Assembly (NCBI RefSeq): GCF_049195245.1
Contig: NZ_JBMIRR010000028.1
Span: 62,001-126,000, forward strand
Source: Arenimonas sp049195245
Lineage (GTDB): Bacteria > Pseudomonadota > Gammaproteobacteria > Xanthomonadales > Xanthomonadaceae
Reading direction: 5' to 3'
Length of the DNA: 64,000 bases
In this document: piece after piece, positions 1 to 8,750 of the stretch
How positions within the stretch are numbered: the stretch's first letter is position 1
How the letters are laid out: each line of letters opens with the position of its first letter
Program-made: the position numbers and the translations under genes
Notes under the pieces: model-generated
Told to the model about the DNA's origin: nothing
The model's database searches: none
What the model saw: only the letters and a program-made list of their open reading frames with translations

Positions 1-930
1 GTCGTGCACGCAGATCGCGGTCGGCAGTCCCGTGCGCAACACGTCCAGGCTGTGGCCGATCAGCGACGACACCAGCACGGCGCCGATGCCCCAGGTGTCC
101 ACCAGCTCCGAGATCAGGTCCGCCACTTCCGGCGAATGCCCGTCGGTGAAGGCGATCGGCTGCGCCAGCGTCCAGGTGCGCAGGGGTGGCGCGGCGAGAT
201 CCTGGTGCAGGCAGAGGCGGCGGCCGAAGGGCATGCGGTGGTCATCGGTGCGCGCCACCAGCACCAGGTGCTCGCGACCGGTGTCGGCCCGCGCCAAGTC
301 CCGCACGAAGCGCTCCACCCCGCCGCCCCAGTCGTGCAGCACGTGCAGCAGCACTGGCCTTGGCGCGGCCGGCCCTGCAGTTGTCGGGACATCCGGCTCA
401 AGCCTGCCGATGCGCGCCTGAAGCGCGGCCAGCGGCAGCGGCAGTTCGTCCGGCCTTGGCGTCAGCGTCGGGCCAACGTAGGCGCAGGGAAGCAGCGCGG
501 CCTGAAGGCCATCCTCCTGCACCTCACCCGGTGCCCGCCAGAGCGAACACACCGGTGACCAGTGCCGGCAGGGAAACAGCGCATGGTCGCCATGCAGCCA
601 GGCGAGTCGCTCGCGTTGTGCCTGCGCCAGCGACGGCGGAAAGAGATGCCAATGACCGTCCACTGGGGACAGCACCTGCCAGGCTGCGTCCGAAGCTCGG
701 GCGCCCAGCAGATGGCCCAGCGTCATGTCCGAAATCTGCGCATCGGCGCGCAGGAGCAGCACCTCCCGCCCCGGGTACAGCCGCACCGCGGCCTGCAGTG
801 CCGCTTCGGGAGACGCGGCGATGCCCGGCACCTGGTCCAGCGCGGCGGCCTGACCTGGCAGCGTCGCTTCCGGCCCGGCCGGGGCGTGCGGCGCCCAGCG
901 GGTCAGGACGGGAAGGGGGGAAGCATCCAT
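1..930 (-). CDS. Glycosyltransferase, N-terminal 310 residues (cut by left edge)
   Basis: The frame is open from an ATG at 928-930 to base 1, and an in-frame TGA lies just upstream of that ATG, so the start is well fixed. Residues 1-190 are a variable region rich in Ala, Leu and Trp that I do not recognise. From about residue 193 the sequence becomes a Rossmann-like glycosyltransferase N-lobe: HVLHDWGGGVERFVRDL at about 196-212, then a strand reading EHLVLVART. The glycine-rich loop followed by ER is typical of GT4-like polysaccharide glycosyltransferases, where it binds the sugar nucleotide. It is divergent from mrcB with about 70 bases between. Acceptor and sugar cannot be read, and the catalytic C-lobe lies outside the window. 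Confidence 0.75.
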   Translation of the reverse strand, partial: MDASPLPVLTRWAPHAPAGPEATLPGQAAALDQVPGIAASPEAALQAAVRLYPGREVLLLRADAQISDMTLGHLLGARASDAAWQVLSPVDGHWHLFPPSLAQAQRERLAWLHGDHALFPCRHWSPVCSLWRAPGEVQEDGLQAALLPCAYVGPTLTPRPDELPLPLAALQARIGRLEPDVPTTAGPAAPRPVLLHVLHDWGGGVERFVRDLARADTGREHLVLVARTDDHRMPFGRRLCLHQDLAAPPLRTWTLAQPIAFTDGHSPEVADLISELVDTWGIGAVLVSSLIGHSLDVLRTGLPTAICVHD

Positions 931-1002
931 GCGTGGCGTTCAGTCTCGGGTAGGGGCGCGGGGTCGGCGGCCTGCTAGACTCGCCGCACCTCCGGATTAT
1001 CC

Positions 1003-3396
1003 ATGTCCGTGCCTCGTAGCGCTCCCCCCAAAAAATCCGACACCGAAACCGCCCGCCCGCGCTGGCGCGGCTGGCTGTGGCGTGGCGCCCTGCTGGCGCT
1101 GGGCCTGGCCCTGGGCGTGGGCGTGCCGGTGCTGTGGATGTTCGACAAGCAGGTGCGTTCGGAATTCGACCAGCTGGCCTGGCAGGTGCCGACGCGGGTG
1201 TATGCCCGGCCGCTGCGGCTCGCGCCCGGGCTGCGCTTGGACGCGGCGACGCTGGAGCTGGAACTGGCCGCGTCCGGTTACCGCAAGGACGGCAGCGGCG
1301 ACCTGCCCGGCACGTATGCCCGCAATGGCGGCCGTTTCCACATCGGTACGCGCGCCTACACCGACCTCGACGGCGTCGTGCCGGCGCAGCGGCTGGAAGT
1401 CGACCTGGCGGGTGGCAAGGTGGCCAGGCTGGCCGATCGCCGCGCTGCGCGTGCGCTGGAGTCCGCCCGCATCGATCCCTCGCGCATCGCCACGCTCTAT
1501 GGCGGCAACGTGCAGGAAGAGCGGCGCCTGGTGCAGCTCAAGGAAGTGCCCACGCTGTTCGTCGCCGGCCTGCAGGCCGTCGAGGACCGCAACTTCAAGG
1601 ACCACCACGGCATCGATCCCTGGGGCATGACCCGCGCGATGTGGGTCAACGTGCGCGAGGGCGAGCTCGAGCAGGGCGCCAGCACGCTCACGCAGCAGCT
1701 GGTGCGCAGCCTGTTCCTGACGCGCGAGAAGCGCTTCAGCCGCAAGTTCAAGGAAATCGCCTACTCGCTGATCATCGAGGCGCGCTACGACAAGCGCCGG
1801 ATCATGGAGGCCTACCTCAACCAGGTCTACTTGGGGCAGCAGGGCAACCAGTCCATCCACGGCGTGGCCGCGGCCTCGGAGTTCTGGTTCGGGCGCGAGC
1901 TGGCCTCGCTGAGCACGCAGGACATGGCCCTGCTGGTGGGCATGATCCAGGGCCCGTCCATCCACGACCCGCGGCGCAAGCCCGAGGCGGCCAAGGCTAG
2001 GCGCGACCTGGTGCTGTCGGTGTGGCAGCAGCTGGGCCTGATCGACGCCGCCGAGGCCAAGCGCGCCAAGGCGGCGCCGCTGGGCGTCACCGCGCGGCCT
2101 GGCGTGGCGCGCAACCGCAATCCCGCCTTCATGGACCTGGTGCGGCGACAGCTGGCGCGCGACTATCCGGCCGACGCGCTGCGTGGTGCCGGCTTGAGCG
2201 TGTTGACCACGCTGTCGCCCTCGGCCCAGCTGCTGTCCGAGCAGGCGGTCAGCGGCACGCTGGCCAAGGTGCAGCGCAAGGACGGCCCCAGCCTGCAGTC
2301 GGGCATGGTGGTCACCGATACGCATACCGGTGAAGTGCTGGCCATGGTCGGCAACCGCGCCACCGACCAGCCCGGCTTCAACCGTGCGCTCGAGGCGCAG
2401 CGCCCCGTGGGCTCGCTGCTCAAGCCGATGGTCTACCTGCTGGCCCTGGCCCAGCCCAATCGCTGGTCGCTGGCGACGCCGGTGGACGATTCCCCGGTCA
2501 ATGTCACGCTGCCCAATGGCAAGTCCTGGAACCCGGGCAACTCCGACGGCCGCAGCCACGGCACGGTGAGCCTGGTGGATGCCCTGGCGCAGTCCTACAA
2601 CCAGGCGACGGTGCGCGTGGGCATGGACGTGGGGCCCGAGCGCCTGGCCGAGCTGCTCAAGGTGCTGGCCGGACTGCGCGCGCCGGCCAATCCGTCGCTG
2701 ATCCTGGGCTCGGTGGACCTGAGTCCGTTCGCCATGGCGCAGGTTTACCAGTTCCTGGCCTCCGGCGGCGAAATCCAGCCGCTGCGCGCGGTGCGCGGCG
2801 TCATCGATCCGCAGGGCAAGGCGATCAACCGCTACGATTTCGAGGCCGAGCCCGCGAAGGAAGGCGATGCCATCGCGGCGCGCCTGGTCACGCTGGCGCT
2901 GCAGGACGCGGTCAGCCGCGGCACCGGCCGCTCGCTGCTGTCCGATGGCCTGGGCTCGCTGAACATCGCCGGCAAGACCGGCACCAGCAATGACAGCCGC
3001 GACAGCTGGTTTGCGGGGTACACCGGCGACCACCTGGCGGTGGTGTGGGTCGGCAACGACAAGAACGAGCCGACCGGCCTTTACGGCGCCACGGGTGCGA
3101 TGCGGGTTTGGTCCGCGTTGTTCACCAAGCTGCCCAGCGCGCCGCTGAACGTGGGTGCGGCGGGGCTGGAGTGGGGGTGGGTGGACGCGGCGCAGTTCGC
3201 CACCACGGAAGAGAATTGCGAAGGCGCGCGGCGCTACGCCTTCGTCGCGGGTTACCTTCCGCCCGAGCACGTGAGCTGTGTGGACCGCAGCTGGCTGGAC
3301 TGGTTCCGCTTTGGCGGCGACGATGGGCAGCAGGAGCGCCGTGACCGGCGCGATGAAGAGCGGCGCGAGCGCCGTGACGAGGAAAGGCGCGAATGA
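1003..3396 (+). CDS. mrcB: Bifunctional penicillin-binding protein 1B
   Basis: Class A PBP that polymerises and crosslinks peptidoglycan in the periplasm. One N-terminal membrane anchor lies at about residues 25-45. The GT51 glycosyltransferase follows, with catalytic Glu194 in AVEDRNFKDHHG and the EQGASTLTQQLVR motif. The transpeptidase motifs are all present: SLLK with nucleophile Ser471, SYN at 531-533 and KTGTS from Lys658. The length of 797 aa suits PBP1B. The C-terminus ends in a run of Arg, Asp and Glu (about the last 22 residues, RRDEERRE repeated) that is not part of the enzyme fold. The stop overlaps the start of the following lipoprotein gene (ATGA), so the two are probably translated together. 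Confidence 0.95.
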   Translation: MSVPRSAPPKKSDTETARPRWRGWLWRGALLALGLALGVGVPVLWMFDKQVRSEFDQLAWQVPTRVYARPLRLAPGLRLDAATLELELAASGYRKDGSGDLPGTYARNGGRFHIGTRAYTDLDGVVPAQRLEVDLAGGKVARLADRRAARALESARIDPSRIATLYGGNVQEERRLVQLKEVPTLFVAGLQAVEDRNFKDHHGIDPWGMTRAMWVNVREGELEQGASTLTQQLVRSLFLTREKRFSRKFKEIAYSLIIEARYDKRRIMEAYLNQVYLGQQGNQSIHGVAAASEFWFGRELASLSTQDMALLVGMIQGPSIHDPRRKPEAAKARRDLVLSVWQQLGLIDAAEAKRAKAAPLGVTARPGVARNRNPAFMDLVRRQLARDYPADALRGAGLSVLTTLSPSAQLLSEQAVSGTLAKVQRKDGPSLQSGMVVTDTHTGEVLAMVGNRATDQPGFNRALEAQRPVGSLLKPMVYLLALAQPNRWSLATPVDDSPVNVTLPNGKSWNPGNSDGRSHGTVSLVDALAQSYNQATVRVGMDVGPERLAELLKVLAGLRAPANPSLILGSVDLSPFAMAQVYQFLASGGEIQPLRAVRGVIDPQGKAINRYDFEAEPAKEGDAIAARLVTLALQDAVSRGTGRSLLSDGLGSLNIAGKTGTSNDSRDSWFAGYTGDHLAVVWVGNDKNEPTGLYGATGAMRVWSALFTKLPSAPLNVGAAGLEWGWVDAAQFATTEENCEGARRYAFVAGYLPPEHVSCVDRSWLDWFRFGGDDGQQERRDRRDEERRERRDEERRE

Positions 3397-3905
3397 AGAA
3401 GATGCTGGTGATGGCCTGCGTGCTGGGCCTGGTGGCCTGCAGCAGCGGCAGTCCGCCGCCGGAGCGTGGCCGGCCGGTGGCCAAGGTCGATCCCGCGGCG
3501 CTGGTGGCGCAGGTGCGCGCGGCCGGCCAGCAGGGCAACGAGCTTGAGGTGCAGCCCCTGCGCGATCCGCAGGTGGAAGACCTGCGCGCCAGCGCCGAGG
3601 CGCTGGAGGCGGCGGGAAAGATCAAGCCCGCGATCGCGGCGCTGGACCGCGCGCTGCTGATCTCGGTCGGCGACCCTGACCTGCTGCAGTGGAAGGCCGA
3701 GCTGGCGCTGCTGCAGCGCGCCTGGCTTCCGGCCGAACAGCTGGCCAACGAATCCTTCACCCAGGGTCCGAAGCTGGGTGGCCTGTGCCGCCGCAACTGG
3801 ACCACCATCGCGCTGGCGCGCAGCAGCCGCGGCGACGACGCGGGTGCGGAAGTGGCTCGGCGCCAGGTCGATGGCTGCACGGTGGCGCCGCCGGTCCGGA
3901 TGTAA
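3393..3905 (+). CDS. Putative lipoprotein with helical-repeat (TPR-like) body
   Basis: The 170-aa product has a lipoprotein signal, MKKMLVMACVLGLVACSS, with lipobox LVAC and Cys17 as the likely lipidated residue. A short Pro/Arg linker is followed by alternating amphipathic helices rich in Ala, Leu and Glu. These resemble one or two tetratricopeptide repeats (LEAAGKIKPAIAALDRALL). Overlap with mrcB by four bases suggests a partner or regulator of PBP1B, comparable in position though not in sequence to the E. coli lipoprotein activators of PBPs. That role is inference. The C-terminus has two Cys (LCRRN and DGCTV) that could form a disulphide. Confidence 0.75.
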   Translation: MKKMLVMACVLGLVACSSGSPPPERGRPVAKVDPAALVAQVRAAGQQGNELEVQPLRDPQVEDLRASAEALEAAGKIKPAIAALDRALLISVGDPDLLQWKAELALLQRAWLPAEQLANESFTQGPKLGGLCRRNWTTIALARSSRGDDAGAEVARRQVDGCTVAPPVRM

Positions 3906-5942
3906 GTGGACGACCTGGCCGACCGCACGCGCGCGGCGCTGGCCGAAGGCGGACCGCTGGACGAGAAGCTCGAGGGCTACTCGCCCCGGGCGGCGCAGCT
4001 TCAGCTGGCCGAGGCCGTGGCCAGTGCGATGGACGAGCGCAGCACGCTGGTCGCCGAGGCGGGTACCGGCACCGGCAAGACCTATGCCTACCTGGTGCCG
4101 GCGCTGCTGTCGGGCCAGCGCGTGATCATTTCCACCGGCACGCGCGCGCTGCAGGACCAGCTCTACCATCGCGACCTGCCGCGGGTGCTGCAGGCGCTGG
4201 GCGCGGGGCTGAAGACGGCGCTGCTCAAGGGCCGCGCGAATTACCTGTGCCAGTACCGCCTGGAGCAGGCCAAGGGCGAGAAGTTCGCCAGCCGCGAGGT
4301 GGTCGCGCAGTTCCAGCGCGTGGTCGCGTGGGCCGGGCGGACCATGCGCGGCGATCTGTCCGAACTGGGCGACATCGCCGAGGATTCGCCGGTGTGGCCG
4401 CAGGTCACGTCCACGTCCGACAACTGCCTGGGCGGCGAGTGTCCGTTCTGGAGCGAGTGTTTCGTCGCCAAGGCTCGCCAGCAGGCGCAGGCGGCCGACC
4501 TGGTGGTGGTGAACCACCACCTGCTGCTGGCCGACCTGGCGATCAAGCAGGAGGGCTTCGGCGAAATCCTGCCCGGCGCGGCCGCCTTCGTGCTTGACGA
4601 GGCGCACCAGCTGCCCGAGCTCGCCTCGCAGTTCTTCGGAGAAGGCCTGGGCGCCAGGCAGTTGCTCGACCTGGCCCGCGACAGCCTGGCCGAGTGCAAG
4701 AACGTCACCGGCTCGCTGGCCAGCGTGATGTCGCCGGCCCGCAACCTCGAACACGCGATGCGCGAACAGCGCCTGGCGATGGACAAGCTGCCCCAGCGTG
4801 CCGCCCAGGCCCGCCTGATGGCGCATGCCCCCGCGGTCGCCGCGCTCGACGCCCTCGAACACGCCCTGTCCGAACTGCACCAGGCCCTGACGCCCCTGGC
4901 CGACGCCTCCCCCGGCTTCACCACCTGCGCCGACCGCGCCCGCGACCTCCTCCACCGCCTCCAAACCTGGCGCACCCCCGACCCGGAAAACATACCAGGT
5001 ATGTTTTCTTCGACGGATGAGACTGACGGCGACGCCGCTCGTCTCAGCGACAAAGAAAACATACCTGGTATGTTTTCGGTGCGGTGGTTTGAGTTGACAC
5101 AGCGGGGGTTTACGCTGCAGCGGACGCCGCTGGATGTGTCAGGGCCGCTGCGGCGGTATCGCGAGCAGAGCCGGGCGGCGTGGATCTTCACGTCGGCGAC
5201 GATGGCGGTGGCGGGTGGCTTCGAACACATCGGCAAGCGCCTGGGGCTGGACCACCAGCGCGAGCTGCTGCAGCCCAGCCCGTTCGACTGGCCCCACCAG
5301 GCGCTGTGCTATTTGCCGCGCAACCTGCCCGAACCCAACAGCCGCGACTATGTCGGCGCGATGCTGGACGCGGTCTGGCCAGTGCTGGAAGCTTCGCAGG
5401 GCCGCGCCTTCCTGCTGTTCACCTCGCACCGCGCCCTGCGCGAAGCCGCCGAGATGATGCGCGACGCGCCCTGGCCGCTGTTCGTGCAGGGCACGGCGCC
5501 GCGCAACACGCTGCTGGAGCAGTTCCGCGCCTCCGGCAACGGCGTGCTGCTCGGCGCCGCCAGCTTCTGGGAAGGCGTGGACGTGGCCGGCGAAGCCCTC
5601 AGCGTGGTCGTGATCGACCGGCTGCCCTTCGCCGCGCCCGACGACCCGGTGCTGGAGGCGCGCCTGGATGCCGTGCGCCGCGCCGGCGGCAACCCCTTCC
5701 GCGACGAACAGCTGCCCCAGGCCGTGATCGCGCTCAAGCAGGGCGTCGGCCGCCTGATCCGCAGCCACCTCGACCGCGGCGTGCTTGTGCTGTGCGACCC
5801 GCGCCTGGTCGGCAAGTCCTACGGCCGCCTGTTCCTCGACAGCCTGCCGCCGTTCCCCCGCACGCGCGTGCTGGCCGACGTGCAGGATTTTTTTGCGACA
5901 CAATCCGCGCCAGCCGCCGCCGTGGACGAGCCCGTGCCGTGA
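3906..5942 (+). CDS. yoaA: YoaA/DinG-family Fe-S ATP-dependent DNA helicase, with palindromic insert
   Basis: XPD-like superfamily 2 helicase acting in DNA repair. Walker A is AGTGTGKT with Lys58, and the DEAH box is at 231-234. The iron-sulfur cysteines are in NYLCQYR and CLGGECPFWSEC. The C-terminal motifs FTSATM, ASFWEGVDV and QGVGRLIRSH are intact. The start is a GTG directly after the preceding TAA. At 678 aa it is about 40 longer than E. coli YoaA, and the extra length matches residues 361-391, which are encoded by a palindromic repeat element (4986-5077) carrying ENIPGMFS twice. The insert lies in frame just before VRWFELTQRGF, where the second helicase lobe begins, so it is probably a surface loop. 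Codon choice changes sharply on either side of it. Confidence 0.93.
   Translation: MDDLADRTRAALAEGGPLDEKLEGYSPRAAQLQLAEAVASAMDERSTLVAEAGTGTGKTYAYLVPALLSGQRVIISTGTRALQDQLYHRDLPRVLQALGAGLKTALLKGRANYLCQYRLEQAKGEKFASREVVAQFQRVVAWAGRTMRGDLSELGDIAEDSPVWPQVTSTSDNCLGGECPFWSECFVAKARQQAQAADLVVVNHHLLLADLAIKQEGFGEILPGAAAFVLDEAHQLPELASQFFGEGLGARQLLDLARDSLAECKNVTGSLASVMSPARNLEHAMREQRLAMDKLPQRAAQARLMAHAPAVAALDALEHALSELHQALTPLADASPGFTTCADRARDLLHRLQTWRTPDPENIPGMFSSTDETDGDAARLSDKENIPGMFSVRWFELTQRGFTLQRTPLDVSGPLRRYREQSRAAWIFTSATMAVAGGFEHIGKRLGLDHQRELLQPSPFDWPHQALCYLPRNLPEPNSRDYVGAMLDAVWPVLEASQGRAFLLFTSHRALREAAEMMRDAPWPLFVQGTAPRNTLLEQFRASGNGVLLGAASFWEGVDVAGEALSVVVIDRLPFAAPDDPVLEARLDAVRRAGGNPFRDEQLPQAVIALKQGVGRLIRSHLDRGVLVLCDPRLVGKSYGRLFLDSLPPFPRTRVLADVQDFFATQSAPAAAVDEPVP
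4986..5077. repeat. Dispersed palindromic element, copy 1 (in frame inside helicase gene)
   Basis: Two perfect 23-base palindromes (half-site GAAAACATACC, one central base, then its complement) lie at 4986-5008 and 5055-5077. The central base is A in the first and T in the second, so each is the exact reverse complement of the other. Between them TGAGAC (5018-5023) pairs with GTCTCA (5041-5046), so the 92-base unit can fold into one long hairpin. The starts are 69 bases apart, both begin on a codon boundary, and no stop is present in the gene frame. The AT-rich arms stand out against the surrounding DNA and bring rare ATA codons. Confidence 0.9.
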
Positions 5943-5961
5943 GCCGCCAGGAATCCGCCGC

Positions 5962-6642
5962 ATGAAGCTGCTCGCTATCGAAACCAGCACCGAAGCCTGC
6001 TCGGTCGCCGTGTACGTGGACGGCGCCGTGCACGCACGGCATGAACTCGCACCGCGTCGCCACACCCAGCTGGTGCTGCCCTGGGCCGACCAGCTGCTGG
6101 CCGAGGCCGGGCTGCGCAAGTCTCAGCTGGACGCCATCGCGGTAGGCCGCGGCCCCGGCGCCTTCACCGGTGTCCGCCTGGCCATCGCCCTGGCCCAGGG
6201 CCTGGCGCTGGCGCTGGACCGCCCCGTGCTGCCCGTCTCCACGCTGGCCGTGCTGGCGATGCAGGGCCAGGGCCCGCACGTCGTGGCCGCGATCGATGCG
6301 CGCATGGGCGAGGTGTACCTGGGCCAGTTCCTTCGCGAGCACGATGGCCTGGTCACCGCGACGTCGGACGAACGCATCCTGCCGCCCGCGCGCGCCGAAG
6401 CGCTGGTGCAGCCGCATGCCGGCGTCGGCACCGGCTTCGCCGCCGAACAGGGCGCGCTGGTGACCGCGCTGGGCGCCGCCCTCTCGCATTTCGATGCCGC
6501 GGCCCTGCCGCGCGCCGCCGACCTGGCGCGACTGGCCGCCCGCGCCTGGACCCGCGGCGAGGCCGTCGCGCCCGACCACATCGAGCCCGCCTACCTGCGC
6601 GACAAGGTCGCACTGACCCTGGTCGAGCAGGGCAAGGCCTGA
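5962..6642 (+). CDS. tsaB: tRNA threonylcarbamoyladenosine biosynthesis protein TsaB
   Basis: The 226-aa ASKHA-fold protein begins MKLLAIETSTEACSVAV and carries GRGPGAFTGVRLAIALAQG, the two signatures of TsaB. It is the non-catalytic partner of TsaD and TsaE in making the t6A base next to the anticodon of ANN-reading tRNAs. The ATG at 5962 sits 19 bases after the helicase stop, the usual yoaA-tsaB neighbourhood of gammaproteobacteria. An upstream in-frame extension would run into the helicase gene and does not resemble the family. Its transcription probably passes through the hairpin-forming element in the helicase gene. Confidence 0.93.
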   Translation: MKLLAIETSTEACSVAVYVDGAVHARHELAPRRHTQLVLPWADQLLAEAGLRKSQLDAIAVGRGPGAFTGVRLAIALAQGLALALDRPVLPVSTLAVLAMQGQGPHVVAAIDARMGEVYLGQFLREHDGLVTATSDERILPPARAEALVQPHAGVGTGFAAEQGALVTALGAALSHFDAAALPRAADLARLAARAWTRGEAVAPDHIEPAYLRDKVALTLVEQGKA

Positions 6643-6718
6643 CCGACCGGATCGCTTCCGAGGTAGGCGGCCGGCAGCGCGCCCCGCATAATGTGCCGGC
6701 CTCACCGGGAGCAACCTG

Positions 6719-8080
6719 ATGGCCGAAGCCGTTCGCCACGACAAGACCGCGCGCCAGCTTCGCCTGCTGTCGGACGCGCTCGACACCGGCCGCCTCGGCC
6801 CGGTGCGTCGCCTGGTGAACACGCTGTCGCCCGCCGAGATCGGCAACCTGCTCGAATCGCTTCCCGCGGCCAAGCGCGGCATCGTCTGGGGCCTGGTCGA
6901 TCCCGAGGACGACGGCGAAGTGCTGGTGCACGTGGGCGACGACGTCCGCGAAAGCCTGCTGGCCGAAATGGACCCCGACGAAATCGTCGCCGCGGTCGAA
7001 GACCTCGACATCGACGACCTCGCCGAACTGGCCGAGGACCTGCCCGACACGGTGATCGAGGAAGTCCTGAAGTCCATGGACCGCGAGAACCGCGAGCGCC
7101 TGGAGCAGGTGCTGAGCTACGGCGAGGACACCGCCGGCCGCCTGATGAACCCGGACGTGATCACGGTGCGCACCGACGTCACCGTGGACGTGGTGCTGCG
7201 CTACCTGCGCCTGCGCGGCGAGATCCCCGAGCACACCGACCACCTGTTCGTGGTCAGCCGGCGGCACCAGTACCTGGGCCGAGTCGCGATCGCGTCGCTG
7301 CTGATCCACGATGCCTCCACGCCCATCAACGAGCTGATCGACGACGAGCAGCCCGCGATCGCGGTGGACACGCCCGACACCGAAGTGGCGACGCAGTTCT
7401 CCGACCACGACTGGATCTCGGCGCCGGTGGTGGACGAGAACAACATCCTGCTGGGCCGCATCACCATCGACGACGTGGTGGACATCATCCGCTCCCAGGC
7501 CGAGCACCAGGCGCTCAGCGCCGCCGGCGTGGACGAGGAGGAAGACCTGTTCAGCCCGGTGCCGCGCGCATTCCGCCGGCGCGTGGTGTGGCTGGCGATC
7601 AACCTGGGCACGGCCTTCCTGGCCTCCAGCGTGGTCGGGCAGTTCCAGGGCACCATCGATCGCCTGGTGGCGCTGGCGGTGCTGATGCCGATCGTGGCCG
7701 GCATGGGCGGCAATGCGGGTACCCAGGTGCTGGCGCTGATGGTGCGCGGCCTGGCCCTGGGCCAGGTGGGCGCGTCCAACGTCAATGCGCTGCTGTGGAA
7801 GGAGCTGCGCGTATCGATGATGAACGGCGTGCTGATCGGCGGCATCGTCGCGCTGGCCACCTGGCTGTGGTTCGCGGACTGGCAGCTGGCGCTGGTGATC
7901 TTCGCGGCGATGGTGATTAACCTGATGTCGGCGGCGCTGGCCGGCGTGCTGGTGCCGATGACGCTCAAGCGCATGCGGCTGGATCCCGCCCTGGCCGGCG
8001 GCGTCATCCTGACCACGGTCACCGACGTGATGGGGTTCTTCTCCTTCCTCGGCCTGGCCACGCTGGTGCTGCTGCGCTGA
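6719..8080 (+). CDS. mgtE: Magnesium transporter MgtE
   Basis: The 453-aa protein has the MgtE order: an acidic N-terminal superhelical domain, a pair of CBS domains (about 140-265), a plug helix, and five membrane helices from about residue 286. The pore signature PIVAGMGGNAGTQ lies near 323-335. MgtE is a channel in the inner membrane, gated by cytosolic Mg2+ bound to the N and CBS domains. The acidic stretches that bind the ions are present (DPEDDGEV, DPDEIVAAVEDLDIDDL). A possible -10 hexamer, CATAAT, lies at 6687-6692. The ion-channel gene follows after a single base. Confidence 0.95.
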   Translation: MAEAVRHDKTARQLRLLSDALDTGRLGPVRRLVNTLSPAEIGNLLESLPAAKRGIVWGLVDPEDDGEVLVHVGDDVRESLLAEMDPDEIVAAVEDLDIDDLAELAEDLPDTVIEEVLKSMDRENRERLEQVLSYGEDTAGRLMNPDVITVRTDVTVDVVLRYLRLRGEIPEHTDHLFVVSRRHQYLGRVAIASLLIHDASTPINELIDDEQPAIAVDTPDTEVATQFSDHDWISAPVVDENNILLGRITIDDVVDIIRSQAEHQALSAAGVDEEEDLFSPVPRAFRRRVVWLAINLGTAFLASSVVGQFQGTIDRLVALAVLMPIVAGMGGNAGTQVLALMVRGLALGQVGASNVNALLWKELRVSMMNGVLIGGIVALATWLWFADWQLALVIFAAMVINLMSAALAGVLVPMTLKRMRLDPALAGGVILTTVTDVMGFFSFLGLATLVLLR

Positions 8081-8081
8081 C

Positions 8082-8750
8082 ATGGCCACGGTGTTCCTGC
8101 ACCGCGTGGCGCGACTGCCCAATGCCTGGCTGCTGCTGTCGCTGATCACGCTGGTGGTGCTGTACCCGTTCCTCGAACCCTTCCAGGGCGGCCGCGCCGC
8201 CATCGCCGCGTTCGACCTGATGATCCTGTTCTCGGCCCTGCGCGCGGCCCGCGCCACCGGCCCGGAGGCGCGCATCGGCTACGTGCTGGTGTGGCCGGCG
8301 ATCGCGCTGCACATCGCGGCGGCCTTCTATCCCACGGCCTGGCTGGTGCCGGCGAACCTGGCGACGCAAGCGGCCTTCCACGCCTTCGTGGTGGTCTGCC
8401 TGCTGCGCTACATGCTTCGTGACGAAGTGATGACGCTGGACGAACTGTTCGCGGCGGCGGGTCTGTACGTGCTGATGGCCTTCGTGTTCGCCTACCTGTA
8501 CGCGCTGGTGGAAACCTTTTCGCCGGGCGCGTTTTTCATCAATCCCGCGAACAATCCCGACGGGATGACCCGCTGGTGGGAGCTGCTGTACTTCAGCTTC
8601 ACCTGCCTGACCAGCGTGGGTTTCGGCGAGATCACGCCGGTCAGCGACCATGCGCGCTCGCTGGTGATGATCCAGCAGATGCTCGGGGTGCTTTACATCG
8701 CGCTGGTCATCTCGCGCCTGGTGGCGATGCAGGCCAGCCGCCGCCGCTAA
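8082..8750 (+). CDS. Two-pore-helix ion channel family protein (potassium channel-like)
   Basis: This 222-aa membrane protein has about six hydrophobic helices and a C-terminal pore unit. The selectivity-filter region reads TSVGFGEITP at about residues 176-186, a variant of the potassium filter TVGYG. The last helix runs into a basic end, MQASRRR. It follows mgtE by one base and is probably co-transcribed with it, which suggests a link between the two ion fluxes. Its stop codon shares two bases with the palindrome at 8749-8824. Ion selectivity is inferred only from the filter, and there is no RCK regulatory domain. Confidence 0.8.
   Translation: MATVFLHRVARLPNAWLLLSLITLVVLYPFLEPFQGGRAAIAAFDLMILFSALRAARATGPEARIGYVLVWPAIALHIAAAFYPTAWLVPANLATQAAFHAFVVVCLLRYMLRDEVMTLDELFAAAGLYVLMAFVFAYLYALVETFSPGAFFINPANNPDGMTRWWELLYFSFTCLTSVGFGEITPVSDHARSLVMIQQMLGVLYIALVISRLVAMQASRRR

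Noticed and set aside
997..3270. A long minus-strand frame opposite mrcB
   Set aside because: Low-complexity Arg/Gln/His-rich translation with no family signature. The plus strand has all PBP1B motifs.
4986..5077. The palindromes as LexA- or other repressor operators
   Set aside because: They lie inside a coding region and in a convergent gap as well as near a stop, not at promoters, and the same unit is repeated in different settings.
4986..5077. A sequencing or assembly insertion in the helicase gene
   Set aside because: The frame is kept and the same 23-base sequence occurs independently at 38831-38853, so it is a real repeat.
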